A DNA stretch of 7,854 bases from Defluviitaleaceae bacterium (GTDB taxonomy: Bacteria > Bacillota > Clostridia > Lachnospirales > WQUN01): the NCBI GenBank assembly GCA_009783525.1, contig WRDG01000103.1:1-7854 (forward strand), written 5' to 3'. Shown in pieces: positions 1-6,549 of the stretch. Under the pieces are notes generated by a model. The model saw only the letters and a list, made by a program, of their open reading frames with translations. It ran no database searches and was not told the DNA's origin. The translations under genes were made by a program, and so were the position numbers. Each line of letters starts with the position of its first letter. Within the stretch, counting starts at the first letter, position 1.

Positions 1-1
1 C

Positions 2-271
2 AGCTACCGCGCAATAAACCCGACCAAACCCGACAGCGCGTTTTATTGGGAGGCGGCAAGCGGCAAATATCCCGACCAATACCAGCGCGACCGCCTCACG
101 CTCGTACACCCGAACGTACACCCACGCGAACGCGGCTGGCCCGACCACGGATATTCTTCGCATCTGCAGCTTCCGGACGGCACGATCGTGTTCGTCGATT
201 ATACGACGGCGGGCGACCCGGCGGAAACGGGGCATCTCGTCGGCGCGAGGTTTTCGCCCGAAGACATTTGA
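2..271 (+). CDS. Sialidase/BNR-like exo-glycosidase, C-terminal fragment (5' end outside window)
   Basis: An open frame enters from the left edge and ends at TGA 269-271, giving the last 89 residues of a longer protein. Its C-terminal part contains GYSSHLQLPDGTIVFVDY (about residues 48-65 of the fragment). This matches the closing strand of sialidase/BNR-repeat six-bladed propellers, where a G-Y-[PS]-S-x-x-x-L-x-D-G-T-[IL] segment is followed by a V-x-Y-[YT] strand. Family members are usually secreted or cytoplasmic exo-acting glycosidases that remove terminal sialic acid or related sugars. The catalytic residues and Asp-boxes would lie upstream, so activity and substrate cannot be judged. 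The stop overlaps the start of the next gene (TGATG), so the two are probably translated together. A BNR-repeat protein without sialidase activity remains possible. Confidence 0.68.
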   Translation, partial: SYRAINPTKPDSAFYWEAASGKYPDQYQRDRLTLVHPNVHPRERGWPDHGYSSHLQLPDGTIVFVDYTTAGDPAETGHLVGARFSPEDI

Positions 272-1395
272 TGAGCTCTGCGCAAAAAAACGCGCTTAGT
301 GACTTTAACGCCGTTTTAGACAAGCATGAAACGCGCATCGCGGCTTCGAAAAAAAAAGTCGAAGACATTTACGGCGGTATAACTCCGGACGAACCCTACG
401 TCGAATACGAAACCTACGGCTTCGGTTACGAACGTCCGCATTGGGCAAAGAGCGAGGAGCTTGACTCGCTTGCTTACGCCATGCAGTACATTTCGTGGCG
501 GCTCGAAAATTTCGCGGGCCTTGACTACATACCGTGCGTCGGCTTGCCCGGCGCCGCGGGCAGCGGCTATGTGGCCGCGCGTTTCGGCACGGAGTACAGG
601 GACTTGGGTTCGGACGGGATTTTAATAACTAAGCACGCGATAGATAGCGTGGACAAGGTTTGCAACTTGCCGCAGCCGGACATAAGCGGCGAGGAATATT
701 TTTTAAAGGCGTGCGGTTACGCGGAAATGTACGCCGATGCGTTTTGCGGCCGCGTGCAGATTACCTACCCGCAGCTTCAGGGCGCGTCCACAAACGCGCT
801 GCGCGTGCTGCCGCAGGAGGAAGGGCTCGCGGCGCTGCTTCATTCGCCGGACGAAATGAAAATTTTGGCGGAAAAAGTGACGGCGGTGATGCTCGAATTT
901 ATTTTGGGGCTTCACCGCGCGGCGGGCGGCGCAAAATTTTTCCGCCCGAGGGGGCGGTTCGCCACTCCCGCGCATGTCAGCGGCCTTATGGTGGACGACT
1001 GGATTTCGGTCGTAAGGCCGGAGACTTTCAAGCGCGTGTTCCTTTCGTCGTACGAGATGATGCATAACGCGCTGGGCGGGATTTTTTTGCACACCTGCGG
1101 GCCGGTACTGCAAACAACAAATCTGCTTGCGGAGCTGCCGGGGATAGAAGGATTTGAAACCGCTTTCGTGCAAAACTCTTCCAAAACGACCGAAAACATG
1201 CTCGAAATGAAACAGGCCGCCGGCGGGCGGTACACATTTTGCTCGTTCTGCTTACCGGATGGCAAAATGGCGGCGGACGAAGAAAACGTCACGCCGGGCT
1301 TTGTCAAAAAAATGTCGGAGGGCGGGCGGTTCATGCTTCAATTAAGCCGGGCCGCTTATCAATCCGGTTTGCATAAAAAAATTATCTGCGAATGA
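271..1395 (+). CDS. Uroporphyrinogen decarboxylase (URO-D) superfamily protein, methyltransferase-like
   Basis: This 374-aa protein starts at ATG 271, inside the stop of the preceding gene. An in-frame extension upstream is open but overlaps the sialidase frame and reads as low-complexity Arg/Pro sequence, so 271 is preferred. The Shine-Dalgarno is weak, fitting translational coupling. The C-terminal half has the URO-D barrel pattern: a D-D-W-I...P-E-x-F-K...Y segment at about 242-261, then G-G-I-F-L-H-T-C-G (269-277), then G-F-E-T-A-F (294-299). H274-x-C276 with a later Cys (C324 or C327) resembles the His-x-Cys...Cys zinc site of corrinoid/coenzyme M methyltransferases such as MtaA. The RQAGRYLP-type N-terminal motif of HemE is absent, so a haem-pathway role is unlikely. 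Inferred role: methyl transfer or demethylation of a small substrate, possibly linked to the upstream glycosidase. The exact reaction is unknown. Confidence 0.85.
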   Translation: MSSAQKNALSDFNAVLDKHETRIAASKKKVEDIYGGITPDEPYVEYETYGFGYERPHWAKSEELDSLAYAMQYISWRLENFAGLDYIPCVGLPGAAGSGYVAARFGTEYRDLGSDGILITKHAIDSVDKVCNLPQPDISGEEYFLKACGYAEMYADAFCGRVQITYPQLQGASTNALRVLPQEEGLAALLHSPDEMKILAEKVTAVMLEFILGLHRAAGGAKFFRPRGRFATPAHVSGLMVDDWISVVRPETFKRVFLSSYEMMHNALGGIFLHTCGPVLQTTNLLAELPGIEGFETAFVQNSSKTTENMLEMKQAAGGRYTFCSFCLPDGKMAADEENVTPGFVKKMSEGGRFMLQLSRAAYQSGLHKKIICE

Positions 1396-1415
1396 CAAAC
1401 GAAAGGAAGCATTCA

Positions 1416-2282
1416 ATGTCAATCAATAAGTACAAGGTGACGTCGGGCAAAAATTTTAAGTTGGAAAATTACGAAACCGTGCCCGGCGGCAGCCCGGTTT
1501 TCGACAAGACGAACCGCGCCGAAGTATTAATCCGCAACCGCGACGAAATACGCGCACTGCAGTCGCGTTTGTACGCGGACGGCAAGGCCGCGCTGCTCGT
1601 GCTGTTCCAGGGGATGGACGGCGGCGGAAAAGATTCCGCGATCCGCAACGTGATAGGCGTGATGCCGCAGGGCGTGATGGTGCACAGCTTCAAGCAGCCG
1701 TCTACGGAAGAGCTCGCTCACGACTACCTGTGGCGCGCGGTAAAGGTGCTGCCCGAGCGCGGCATGATAGCGATCTTCAACCGCTCGTACTACGAGGACG
1801 TGCTCGTCGTAAAAGTTCACGAGCTGTATAAAAATTTAAACATCCTCGAACGCTGCAAGGACGAAAAAACAATCGAGCGCCGCTGCAACCAAATAAAAAA
1901 TTTCGAAAACTACCTTTGGGAAAACGGCATCCTCACCGTTAAAATTTTTATGCATCTGTCGCTTGACGAACAGCGCAAACGATTTTTAAAACGCATCGAG
2001 CGCGAGGACAAAAACTGGAAATTTTCCGGCACCGACATGAAGGAGCGCGGCCACTGGCCTAAGTACCAGGCCGCCTTCGAATACGCCATCGCATCGACAT
2101 CCACCGAAAAAAACCCGTGGTGGATCGTGCCCGCCGACCGCAAGCCCTACACCCACGCCGTAGTCTCGCAAATAATTTTGGAAAAATTAAAGGAGATCGA
2201 CCCGCACTACCCGTCCGTATCCGAACAGCAGCTCAAAGTGCTTGCGGACAGCAAGGATATTTTGCTTAAGCAGGCTGAGTAA
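1416..2282 (+). CDS. ppk2: PPK2 family polyphosphate:nucleotide phosphotransferase (class III-like)
   Basis: PPK2 enzymes move phosphate between inorganic polyphosphate and nucleotides, charging AMP/ADP/GDP or storing phosphate, in the cytoplasm. The 288-aa protein has a P-loop G66-MDGGGKDS (K72), a Walker B-like FNRSYYEDVLVVKVH (121-135), and the lid with KRFLKRIEREDKNWKFS (188-204), D207, E210-R211, W214, Y217, A-x-E (220-222), T228-S-T-E and PWWIVPADRK (234-243). Length and the SYYEDVLVV and KNWKFS segments fit the ~270-300 aa class III group, whose studied members can phosphorylate both AMP and ADP. Start 1416 is chosen because GAAAGGAAG (1401-1409) is well spaced before it. An in-frame ATG at 1392 overlaps the upstream stop as ATGA but has no such site and would add 8 residues. 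It is the last gene of the + strand run. No PPK1 or exopolyphosphatase gene is nearby. Confidence 0.95.
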   Translation: MSINKYKVTSGKNFKLENYETVPGGSPVFDKTNRAEVLIRNRDEIRALQSRLYADGKAALLVLFQGMDGGGKDSAIRNVIGVMPQGVMVHSFKQPSTEELAHDYLWRAVKVLPERGMIAIFNRSYYEDVLVVKVHELYKNLNILERCKDEKTIERRCNQIKNFENYLWENGILTVKIFMHLSLDEQRKRFLKRIEREDKNWKFSGTDMKERGHWPKYQAAFEYAIASTSTEKNPWWIVPADRKPYTHAVVSQIILEKLKEIDPHYPSVSEQQLKVLADSKDILLKQAE

Positions 2283-2293
2283 AAGCTTCGTTG

Positions 2294-2330
2294 AAAAAAA
2301 AACCGCCGCAAATTTTTGCGGCGGTTTTTT
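2294..2330. terminator. Bidirectional intrinsic terminator between convergent genes
   Basis: A perfect 10-bp stem, CCGCCGCAAA (2303-2312) and TTTGCGGCGG (2315-2324), is closed by a 2-base spacer and flanked by an A run (2294-2302) on the left and a T run (2325-2330) on the right. Read on +, it ends the PPK2 transcript 11 bases after its stop. Read on -, the same hairpin followed by the complement of the A run ends the transcript of the 745-aa secreted protein, whose stop is at 2353. Confidence 0.92.
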
Positions 2331-2352
2331 ATTACATTTTTTAACTGCTCCG

Positions 2353-4590
2353 TTAATTTTTAAGCGGGCCGCTTGCCGCGGCGAACGGTTCAAAGGCCGC
2401 CGCAGAATATATATCGAAATACGGCGAGCCGTAGCCGACCGTGTTTATGTCTTTGATCGTGCCGTCTGCGTCCATTTCAAACACGTTCCAAATGGTTCCC
2501 GCAATACCGGCGGGTACATAATAAGTCTTTATGAGGTTTTCGCCCCTGTAGATCCGCACGGTCGCGTTCGAATGGGACATGGCGTAACTGTCGATTGCAT
2601 CGCCGCCCTGAACCCACCAGCGGAGTTTGTTCCAGTCGATTTGCCAATAGCCGCCTAACGGGATAAAAACAGGATTGCCGTGTTCGTCGTAGCTGTAGTA
2701 GCCGTCAAATTCGCTTTCGACCCAATAATAATATTTCAAGTTGTATTCGATGTAGCCGTACACCCATTCGCCGTCGCCGTCATGATAGCCGTCGATCCAC
2801 TTTTCGAGCAGATCCCAGTCTAAATGCCAATAGCCGGTTCCGTCGCCGTTATCGATCCAGATATGCACTTCTTCGTCGTATTCCCAATAGCTTTTATCGT
2901 CGTCATACCACGGGGAAAACCTGTTCGTGTAGTCGTGCACCAAATATGTTACGCCGCCCAGCTCCGCGAGGTTGTAAATTGTGATTGTCTCGGGGCCGTA
3001 GCCGTTTGTCACGTCGATATCGAGCCGCGCGTAAGGGTTGCCGCTTTCATACGGATGTTCGGTGTAGCCGTAATAAACATGCGCGCCGCTGTTCGCTTTC
3101 ATGTGCGAATCAAGGTCGTAGGGATATTCGTCCCAGGTAAGCACGATGCGGTATTCGCTGTCGTCTATCGGGTTTAAAAAATAATTTGCGGTGGAGGCGC
3201 CTTCCGTGTCTATCGTTATGTTGACGACTGCGCGGATGTAGCCGTCGCAATGGACATAAAAAGTGTAATGGCCGAACGGCAATGTAACCGAATAATTTCC
3301 GTTTGCCGCGGTGTAAACCGTGTCGATCGGGTCGCCGCTTGTGTTGTTCCAATTGCTGCGAACCTCGATTTTTACGTTTGAAAGCCCAGCGTTGTTTGTC
3401 GCGTCGGAAAACGCGCCGCTAATCGTTCCGCTTTTATGGCTTTCGCCAACGGGTATGAGTGTTGCCGGCTGCATTTCTTCCATTCTGTTTACGTCGATGA
3501 TCGAAATATATTCGACGAAATCTTCGTAGCCCTCAAAAATAAGTTGGACAAGGTAGTCGCCCACGGGCAGGGTCAAATAATAATATCCGTTGGCGTCGGT
3601 TTTGTACGAGCCAATAGTGTAAAGCGTCCAGCCGACCGGATCCCAACTGCTTGACGCGGCGGCAAACGACGTCATTTGAACGGGGGCGGGGACAAATATC
3701 CGCGCCGTAAACTCGGTTTCGGCCAGCGGGCCGTTTTGATCAGATATCCTGCTTCTTACCGTGCCGAGCTCCGGCTCGGAAACCTCGATTAAATTTTCTA
3801 TCGCGCCGTTTACGCCTGCCGCAAGCGCGTCGATTATATGCTGCGAAGATTCCGTCAGGTTTTTATCGGCTGCGGAGGCGGCGCTTACCGCTGCATTAAG
3901 CGCGGCCCAGCTGTCTGCGGTGTAATCGTTTTCATCTAGCGCGGCGGCGGCTGCAAGAGCGGCGTCGAGTCCCGAATAGTCCGCCGGGTTTTCGTCTGCG
4001 GGCGGAGCAGCCGCATAATCCCAAAAGCCGCAGCCGTCTTTTTCGCAAACCCAAAACCACGCGCTTTTGCCCGCGTCAAATACACGCTTCAACTCGTGGC
4101 CGATCGTATACTTGATTGTGTCGTACATCCAAAAATTGCAAAGACTGCATGCGCAGGCAAAATAATCGTAGCCGTTGCCGAAACAGTTTCCCGCGGGGCC
4201 TTCGTGCCAAACAAGGTCGTGGCTCGATACGGCGCCGGGGTCGCATTTGCACACGGGCGCCGGCGCGGGGGCGTAGGTGATAAAACAATAGTCGATCTTG
4301 TCGTTGCCGTACGTGCTGACATAAACCTTATAGCCGCCCACATTAAACTCGCCGGCGGAATTGTTTTTTATCATCACATATGTTTCGGCAACGATTTTGC
4401 CTTCGGCCTTGACGGTAATCGCCAACCCGTTTTGGTTTCCGTTCAGCTTGTCTACCTTGGCGGCGGCAACTGCGCCGTAAGTGGCCGAAGCCGCGGCATA
4501 GCCGTTGGTCTTTTGCGGCGCCGCCGACGCGGGAACCGCAAGCGCAAGCATCATAATGAAAGCAAGCGCAAATGATATAAATTTTTTCAT
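2353..4590 (-). CDS. Secreted multidomain protein: FIVAR, two regulatory-like beta-sandwiches, split YfaP/DUF2135-like domain
   Basis: A 745-aa exported protein of unknown function. Start 4590 is set by GGAGGG (4604-4599 on -) and because a signal peptide begins there (MKKF, hydrophobic core 5-19, cleavage after PASA about 23). Domains: a Cys-rich module at 102-187 (C114, C116, C136, C146, C148, C151, C182, C187), a FIVAR-like helical bundle at about 203-270, and two carboxypeptidase-regulatory-like beta-sandwiches at about 276-365 and 387-462, each with a T-x-x-N-G-x-Y-x-[VL]-T-L-P-x-G core. A YfaP/DUF2135-like domain follows, with LTWDEYPYDLDSH (484-496), HVYYG (504-508), YGPETITIY (531-539) and VHDYTN (551-556). 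It resumes at ATVRIYRG (676-683) and TIWNVFE (699-705). Residues 557-672 are a Trp/Tyr/Asp-rich insert. FIVAR and beta-sandwich modules are common in bacterial surface adhesins and glycan-binding proteins. No LPXTG, SLH or C-terminal membrane helix is visible, so retention at the cell surface is uncertain. Confidence 0.9.
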   Translation of the reverse strand: MKKFISFALAFIMMLALAVPASAAPQKTNGYAAASATYGAVAAAKVDKLNGNQNGLAITVKAEGKIVAETYVMIKNNSAGEFNVGGYKVYVSTYGNDKIDYCFITYAPAPAPVCKCDPGAVSSHDLVWHEGPAGNCFGNGYDYFACACSLCNFWMYDTIKYTIGHELKRVFDAGKSAWFWVCEKDGCGFWDYAAAPPADENPADYSGLDAALAAAAALDENDYTADSWAALNAAVSAASAADKNLTESSQHIIDALAAGVNGAIENLIEVSEPELGTVRSRISDQNGPLAETEFTARIFVPAPVQMTSFAAASSSWDPVGWTLYTIGSYKTDANGYYYLTLPVGDYLVQLIFEGYEDFVEYISIIDVNRMEEMQPATLIPVGESHKSGTISGAFSDATNNAGLSNVKIEVRSNWNNTSGDPIDTVYTAANGNYSVTLPFGHYTFYVHCDGYIRAVVNITIDTEGASTANYFLNPIDDSEYRIVLTWDEYPYDLDSHMKANSGAHVYYGYTEHPYESGNPYARLDIDVTNGYGPETITIYNLAELGGVTYLVHDYTNRFSPWYDDDKSYWEYDEEVHIWIDNGDGTGYWHLDWDLLEKWIDGYHDGDGEWVYGYIEYNLKYYYWVESEFDGYYSYDEHGNPVFIPLGGYWQIDWNKLRWWVQGGDAIDSYAMSHSNATVRIYRGENLIKTYYVPAGIAGTIWNVFEMDADGTIKDINTVGYGSPYFDIYSAAAFEPFAAASGPLKN
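2605..2835 (-). repeat. Two-copy protein repeat (61-residue period) in the aromatic insert
   Basis: GYWHLDWDLLEKWIDG (residues 586-601, bases 2788-2835) recurs as GYWQIDWNKLRWWVQG (647-662, bases 2605-2652), consensus G-Y-W-x-[LI]-D-W-[DN]-x-L-x-x-W-[IV]-x-G. The linker is rich in Tyr, Gly, Asp and Trp. The DNA of the copies has diverged, so this is an old internal duplication kept at protein level rather than a recent tandem repeat. Confidence 0.75.
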
Positions 4591-4679
4591 GTTTTTATCC
4601 CTCCGGACAATTTGTTTTCGCCGCATTTTTATTTTGACGTGGCCCGTTTTTTTGCCCGCCGATAACGCACGGCGCGGCA

Positions 4680-4754
4680 ATGCGGCCCCGCATAAATGGA
4701 GGCGGAGTTCTCCGTTTCGGTTTTGTTCTGCAAACGGAAGCTTGGCTTCCGTTT
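4680..4754 (-). promoter_or_regulatory. Structured 5' leader of the 745-aa secreted-protein gene
   Basis: Three hairpins lie in the transcribed leader. The strongest is AAACGGAAGC / GCTTCCGTTT (4732-4741 and 4745-4754, 10 bp perfect, 3-base loop), about 23 bases after the predicted transcription start. Then come CGGAG-TT-CTCCG (4703-4714) and ATGCGG-CC-CCGCAT (4680-4693). No U run follows the first on the - strand, so it is not a normal terminator; a 5' stabilising hairpin or protein-binding operator fits better. The CTCCGCCTCC stretch (- strand, 4710-4701) is complementary to part of the GGAGGG ribosome binding site and could mask it. I matched it to no riboswitch class. Confidence 0.45.
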
Positions 4755-4783
4755 ATAAAAATGAACAGTAAAACGCAATGTAT

Positions 4784-4812
4784 ATTATAAACGAAAAACC
4801 CCGATATGTTAA
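4784..4812 (-). promoter_or_regulatory. Sigma-A-type promoter for the 745-aa secreted-protein gene
   Basis: On the - strand, TTAACA (4812-4807) and a perfect TATAAT (4789-4784) are 17 bases apart, one mismatch from the housekeeping consensus. Transcription would begin near 4777 and give an unusually long leader of about 190 bases before the start codon at 4590. Confidence 0.8.
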
Positions 4813-5025
4813 CTATGTAATAAAAAAAATTTGCAAAAAAATAATTTTGAACATATTGATGCGGCGGCAGCGAAATTGAAAGCTGCAAATAAATTGTCGG
4901 AGTATTTCCTTTGCAAAAAACAACTTCCGATTATTTCATTGCTAAGCAATGCGGCGAACGGAAATTGTTTTTGAAAATATTTTTCATAAAGCTGTTTAAT
5001 TGTGCGGCAACCGTCCGCAGCAAAT
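4813..5025. other. A/T-rich intergenic spacer, no gene seen
   Basis: This stretch between the promoter of one secreted-protein gene and the terminator of the other holds no ORF with a ribosome binding site. The longest open frame (- strand) runs through the terminator and has no start signal. It contains a small hairpin CATTGC-TAA-GCAATG (4937-4951) and several A/T tracts that could act as upstream promoter elements. Confidence 0.6.
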
Positions 5026-5064
5026 AAAAAAACCCGGCGGCTCGCTGCGGAGCCTGCCGGGTTT
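5026..5064 (-). terminator. Intrinsic terminator of the 402-aa secreted-protein gene
   Basis: On the - strand AAACCCGGCAGGCTC (5064-5050) pairs with GAGCCGCCGGGTTT (5043-5030), giving 14 bp with one bulged base and a 6-base loop. A U run (complement of A 5026-5032) follows. It lies about 55 bases after the stop codon at 5120. Confidence 0.9.
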
Positions 5065-5119
5065 CGTACTTTATAAGGAAGAAACACCTTCGGTTTTTCT
5101 GTGTTCGGTTGAAATATTT

Positions 5120-6328
5120 TTAACTCTGTATGATGCCGAACGTCTTGATATTCGAACCGTTGCCCTTGATGTCGTAAACGAGCTTGTAGCCCGCAAGGTC
5201 ATGGTCGTCGTCGAACGAATACACACCGGATAAATTGGAATTGTTTCCGTCGAGGTATATGACGTACAAAACAACTTCGGTTCCGACGATTTCGCCGTCT
5301 TCATCAATCAAGGTTACCGTAACGGTAAACGTCACTTCCCATACCTTGCTGTTTTTGGCCGTTTCGGTAATTGTGGCGAAGCAATCAATATTGGTTGTCA
5401 CGCCCGTGATTCCAAGCTCGTCTATTTCGCCGCACTCCAGCAGATTGCCGCAGGTTAGGCAGTAAATTTCCCATTCGCCCTTTTCCGTGCGGGTCGGTTC
5501 TTTTACTGTGATGCGATTTGCGGGGACATGATCGAGCTTGGGTATTTCGTAACCGTCGCCGGCTATTCCGCATACGGAGCATACAGTGGGTGCAAACCCG
5601 TCGCCGATGCATGTGGGGGCGATGTAATCCTCTATGATTGGGCTGTCAATAAACTGGTGCCCGAAAAAGCAGGGGTCGGTATAATCGTTGAAGATGCCGT
5701 TGCTGTAAAACGAAAACGTGCCGTTTTGGATGAAAATGTAATGATTATTCACTACGCTGTCTGCGCCGATACGAAGGTCTCTTTCATTGATGAACGTGCC
5801 GTGATTGTTGACCGTGCCGTCGGGCATAACATTCATATTAGTCGCATTTGTGAATGTTCCGTAATTGTTGATCGTGCCGCCGTTTCGCACAACTACGATG
5901 CAGCGGGGATATTCGTTTTCGTAAATATAGAATATGCCGTAATTGTTGAAAACGGGAAAATCTGAAGGTTCCAATCCGTTGATTTCAAAACTCGCGCCCT
6001 GATAGCCTCCGCATACTTTGATAGTCCCGTAGTTGTCGAGCGTACCTTGCCTAATACTGAAAGTATGGATTGCGGTAACATCCAAAGTGACGCCTGCCGG
6101 AACGACACTTGAGGCAATTTCCGAATTTATATACTGCATTGTGTTATAAATAAACGTTTCACCCGGCTGCGCTTTAGCGAGGTCTTCAAAAAAAGCTTTT
6201 TGATCATTGTCGTAATCACTGAATCTGTAAACATCCCCGTCTGCGGCGACGGCCGTCGCCGGCAGCAGCGCCGCGAGCATGAATACGCTCACGATGAGCG
6301 CCATAAATTTTTTGCTTTTGCTTTTCAT
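5120..6328 (-). CDS. Secreted protein with solenoid-like NN-x-G-[TI]-F repeats and Cys module
   Basis: A 402-aa exported protein of unknown function. The start at 6328 has GGAGG (6339-6335 on -) well placed, followed by KSKSKK and a hydrophobic stretch (8-28) with likely cleavage near AVAA (26-29). Residues about 95-216 carry repeats of the form [LIV]-x-N-[YH]-G-[TI]-[IF] (L97, F127, I153, V173, V193, F213), as in right-handed beta-helix adhesin-like proteins. A two-unit Cys module follows: PTC240-x-G-x-G...C250-S-V-C253-G, then EPTRTEKGEWEIYC290-L-T-C293-G...C299-G. It matches the repeated P-T-C-T-E-x-G-x6-C-x-x-C-G units of clostridial surface proteins. The C-terminal ~95 residues (308-402) look like a beta-sandwich rich in V/T strands. 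There is no sorting signal. Its own terminator lies downstream. The same Cys pattern in the neighbouring 745-aa protein suggests related use. Confidence 0.88.
   Translation of the reverse strand: MKSKSKKFMALIVSVFMLAALLPATAVAADGDVYRFSDYDNDQKAFFEDLAKAQPGETFIYNTMQYINSEIASSVVPAGVTLDVTAIHTFSIRQGTLDNYGTIKVCGGYQGASFEINGLEPSDFPVFNNYGIFYIYENEYPRCIVVVRNGGTINNYGTFTNATNMNVMPDGTVNNHGTFINERDLRIGADSVVNNHYIFIQNGTFSFYSNGIFNDYTDPCFFGHQFIDSPIIEDYIAPTCIGDGFAPTVCSVCGIAGDGYEIPKLDHVPANRITVKEPTRTEKGEWEIYCLTCGNLLECGEIDELGITGVTTNIDCFATITETAKNSKVWEVTFTVTVTLIDEDGEIVGTEVVLYVIYLDGNNSNLSGVYSFDDDHDLAGYKLVYDIKGNGSNIKTFGIIQS
5681..6046 (-). repeat. Degenerate beta-solenoid repeat array within the 402-aa protein
   Basis: Residues about 95-216 contain LDNYGTI, FNNYGIF, INNYGTF, VNNHGTF, VNNHYIF and FNDYTD. 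The spacing is close to 20 residues over the last four copies and longer (26-30) between the first ones. Period and Asn ladder resemble coils of a right-handed beta-helix. The array is degenerate at DNA level, so it is a protein-level repeat. Confidence 0.7.
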
Positions 6329-6349
6329 TGTTTTCCTCCAAATTTTTTT

Positions 6350-6409
6350 CCCCGATCTTTTGCCGTCGGGGTCCGGTCTTTTCAGCCGCGTTTTTTTGGA
6401 TTCGCGGCT
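6350..6409 (-). promoter_or_regulatory. Two leader hairpins between the micro-ORF and the 402-aa gene
   Basis: In transcript order, AGCCGCG / CGCGGCT (6409-6403 and 6390-6384, 12-base A-rich loop) is followed by CCCCGA / TCGGGG (6371-6366 and 6355-6350, 10-base loop). An A run leads straight into the GGAGG site of the 402-aa gene. No U run follows either hairpin on the - strand, so they are not simple terminators. They may insulate or control translation of the downstream gene. Confidence 0.4.
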
Positions 6410-6435
6410 CTCCGTTTGCCCGTCATGTTACTCGG

Positions 6436-6549
6436 TTATCCCGGTCGCATGGGCGAGCAGCTCCAAATCGGATCCGAAGGGTTCGCATCCGGAACGGCCG
6501 GCCCCGTTTCGATAAATACCGGGCCGTTTTTTGCGTTGATGGTTTGCAT
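6436..6549 (-). CDS. Candidate 37-aa micro-protein with near-perfect Shine-Dalgarno
   Basis: ATG 6549 is preceded by GGGAGGTGAT (6562-6553 on -), an almost full complement of the 16S anti-SD tail, with 7 bases from GGAGG to ATG. The frame gives MQTINAKNGPVFIETG, then a Pro/Asp-rich part, and ends SCSPMRPG before TAA 6436-6438. No transmembrane segment or export signal is seen and I do not recognise a family. From about codon 24 the -1 frame reads FGSDLELLAHATGITE before a stop at 6428-6430. That looks more like real coding sequence, so the gene may be a ~40-aa protein with a one-base deletion in a C run near 6479-6481. It lies 107 bases upstream of the 402-aa secreted gene on the same strand. 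An in-frame ATG ten codons upstream lacks a site. It could be a leader peptide, a signalling or modified-peptide precursor, or a remnant. Confidence 0.45.
   Translation of the reverse strand: MQTINAKNGPVFIETGPAVPDANPSDPIWSCSPMRPG

Noticed and set aside
46..270. In-frame N-terminal extension of the URO-D-like protein from ATG 46
   Set aside because: It overlaps the sialidase-like frame, reads as Arg/Pro/Thr low-complexity sequence without URO-D similarity, and ATG 271 overlaps the upstream stop in the usual coupled arrangement.
3110..3654. Open frames on either strand inside the 745-aa gene
   Set aside because: They are shadows of a gene with clear domains, lack start signals and carry no recognisable motifs.
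4591..4680. 30-residue N-terminal extension of the 745-aa protein
   Set aside because: The signal peptide and a consensus GGAGGG site both point to 4590; the extension is basic, has no ribosome site and would bury the signal peptide.
4600..4780. Known riboswitch such as c-di-GMP (GEMM) in the leader
   Set aside because: The conserved core elements were not found by eye; only simple hairpins are visible, so no class was assigned.
4595..4888. 97-aa - strand open frame in the leader of the 745-aa gene
   Set aside because: It starts upstream of the predicted transcription start, has no ribosome site, and reads as translated A/T-rich spacer and hairpins.
4809..5087. 92-aa - strand open frame between the two secreted-protein genes
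   Set aside because: It runs through the intrinsic terminator at 5026-5064, has no Shine-Dalgarno and shows no protein-like pattern.
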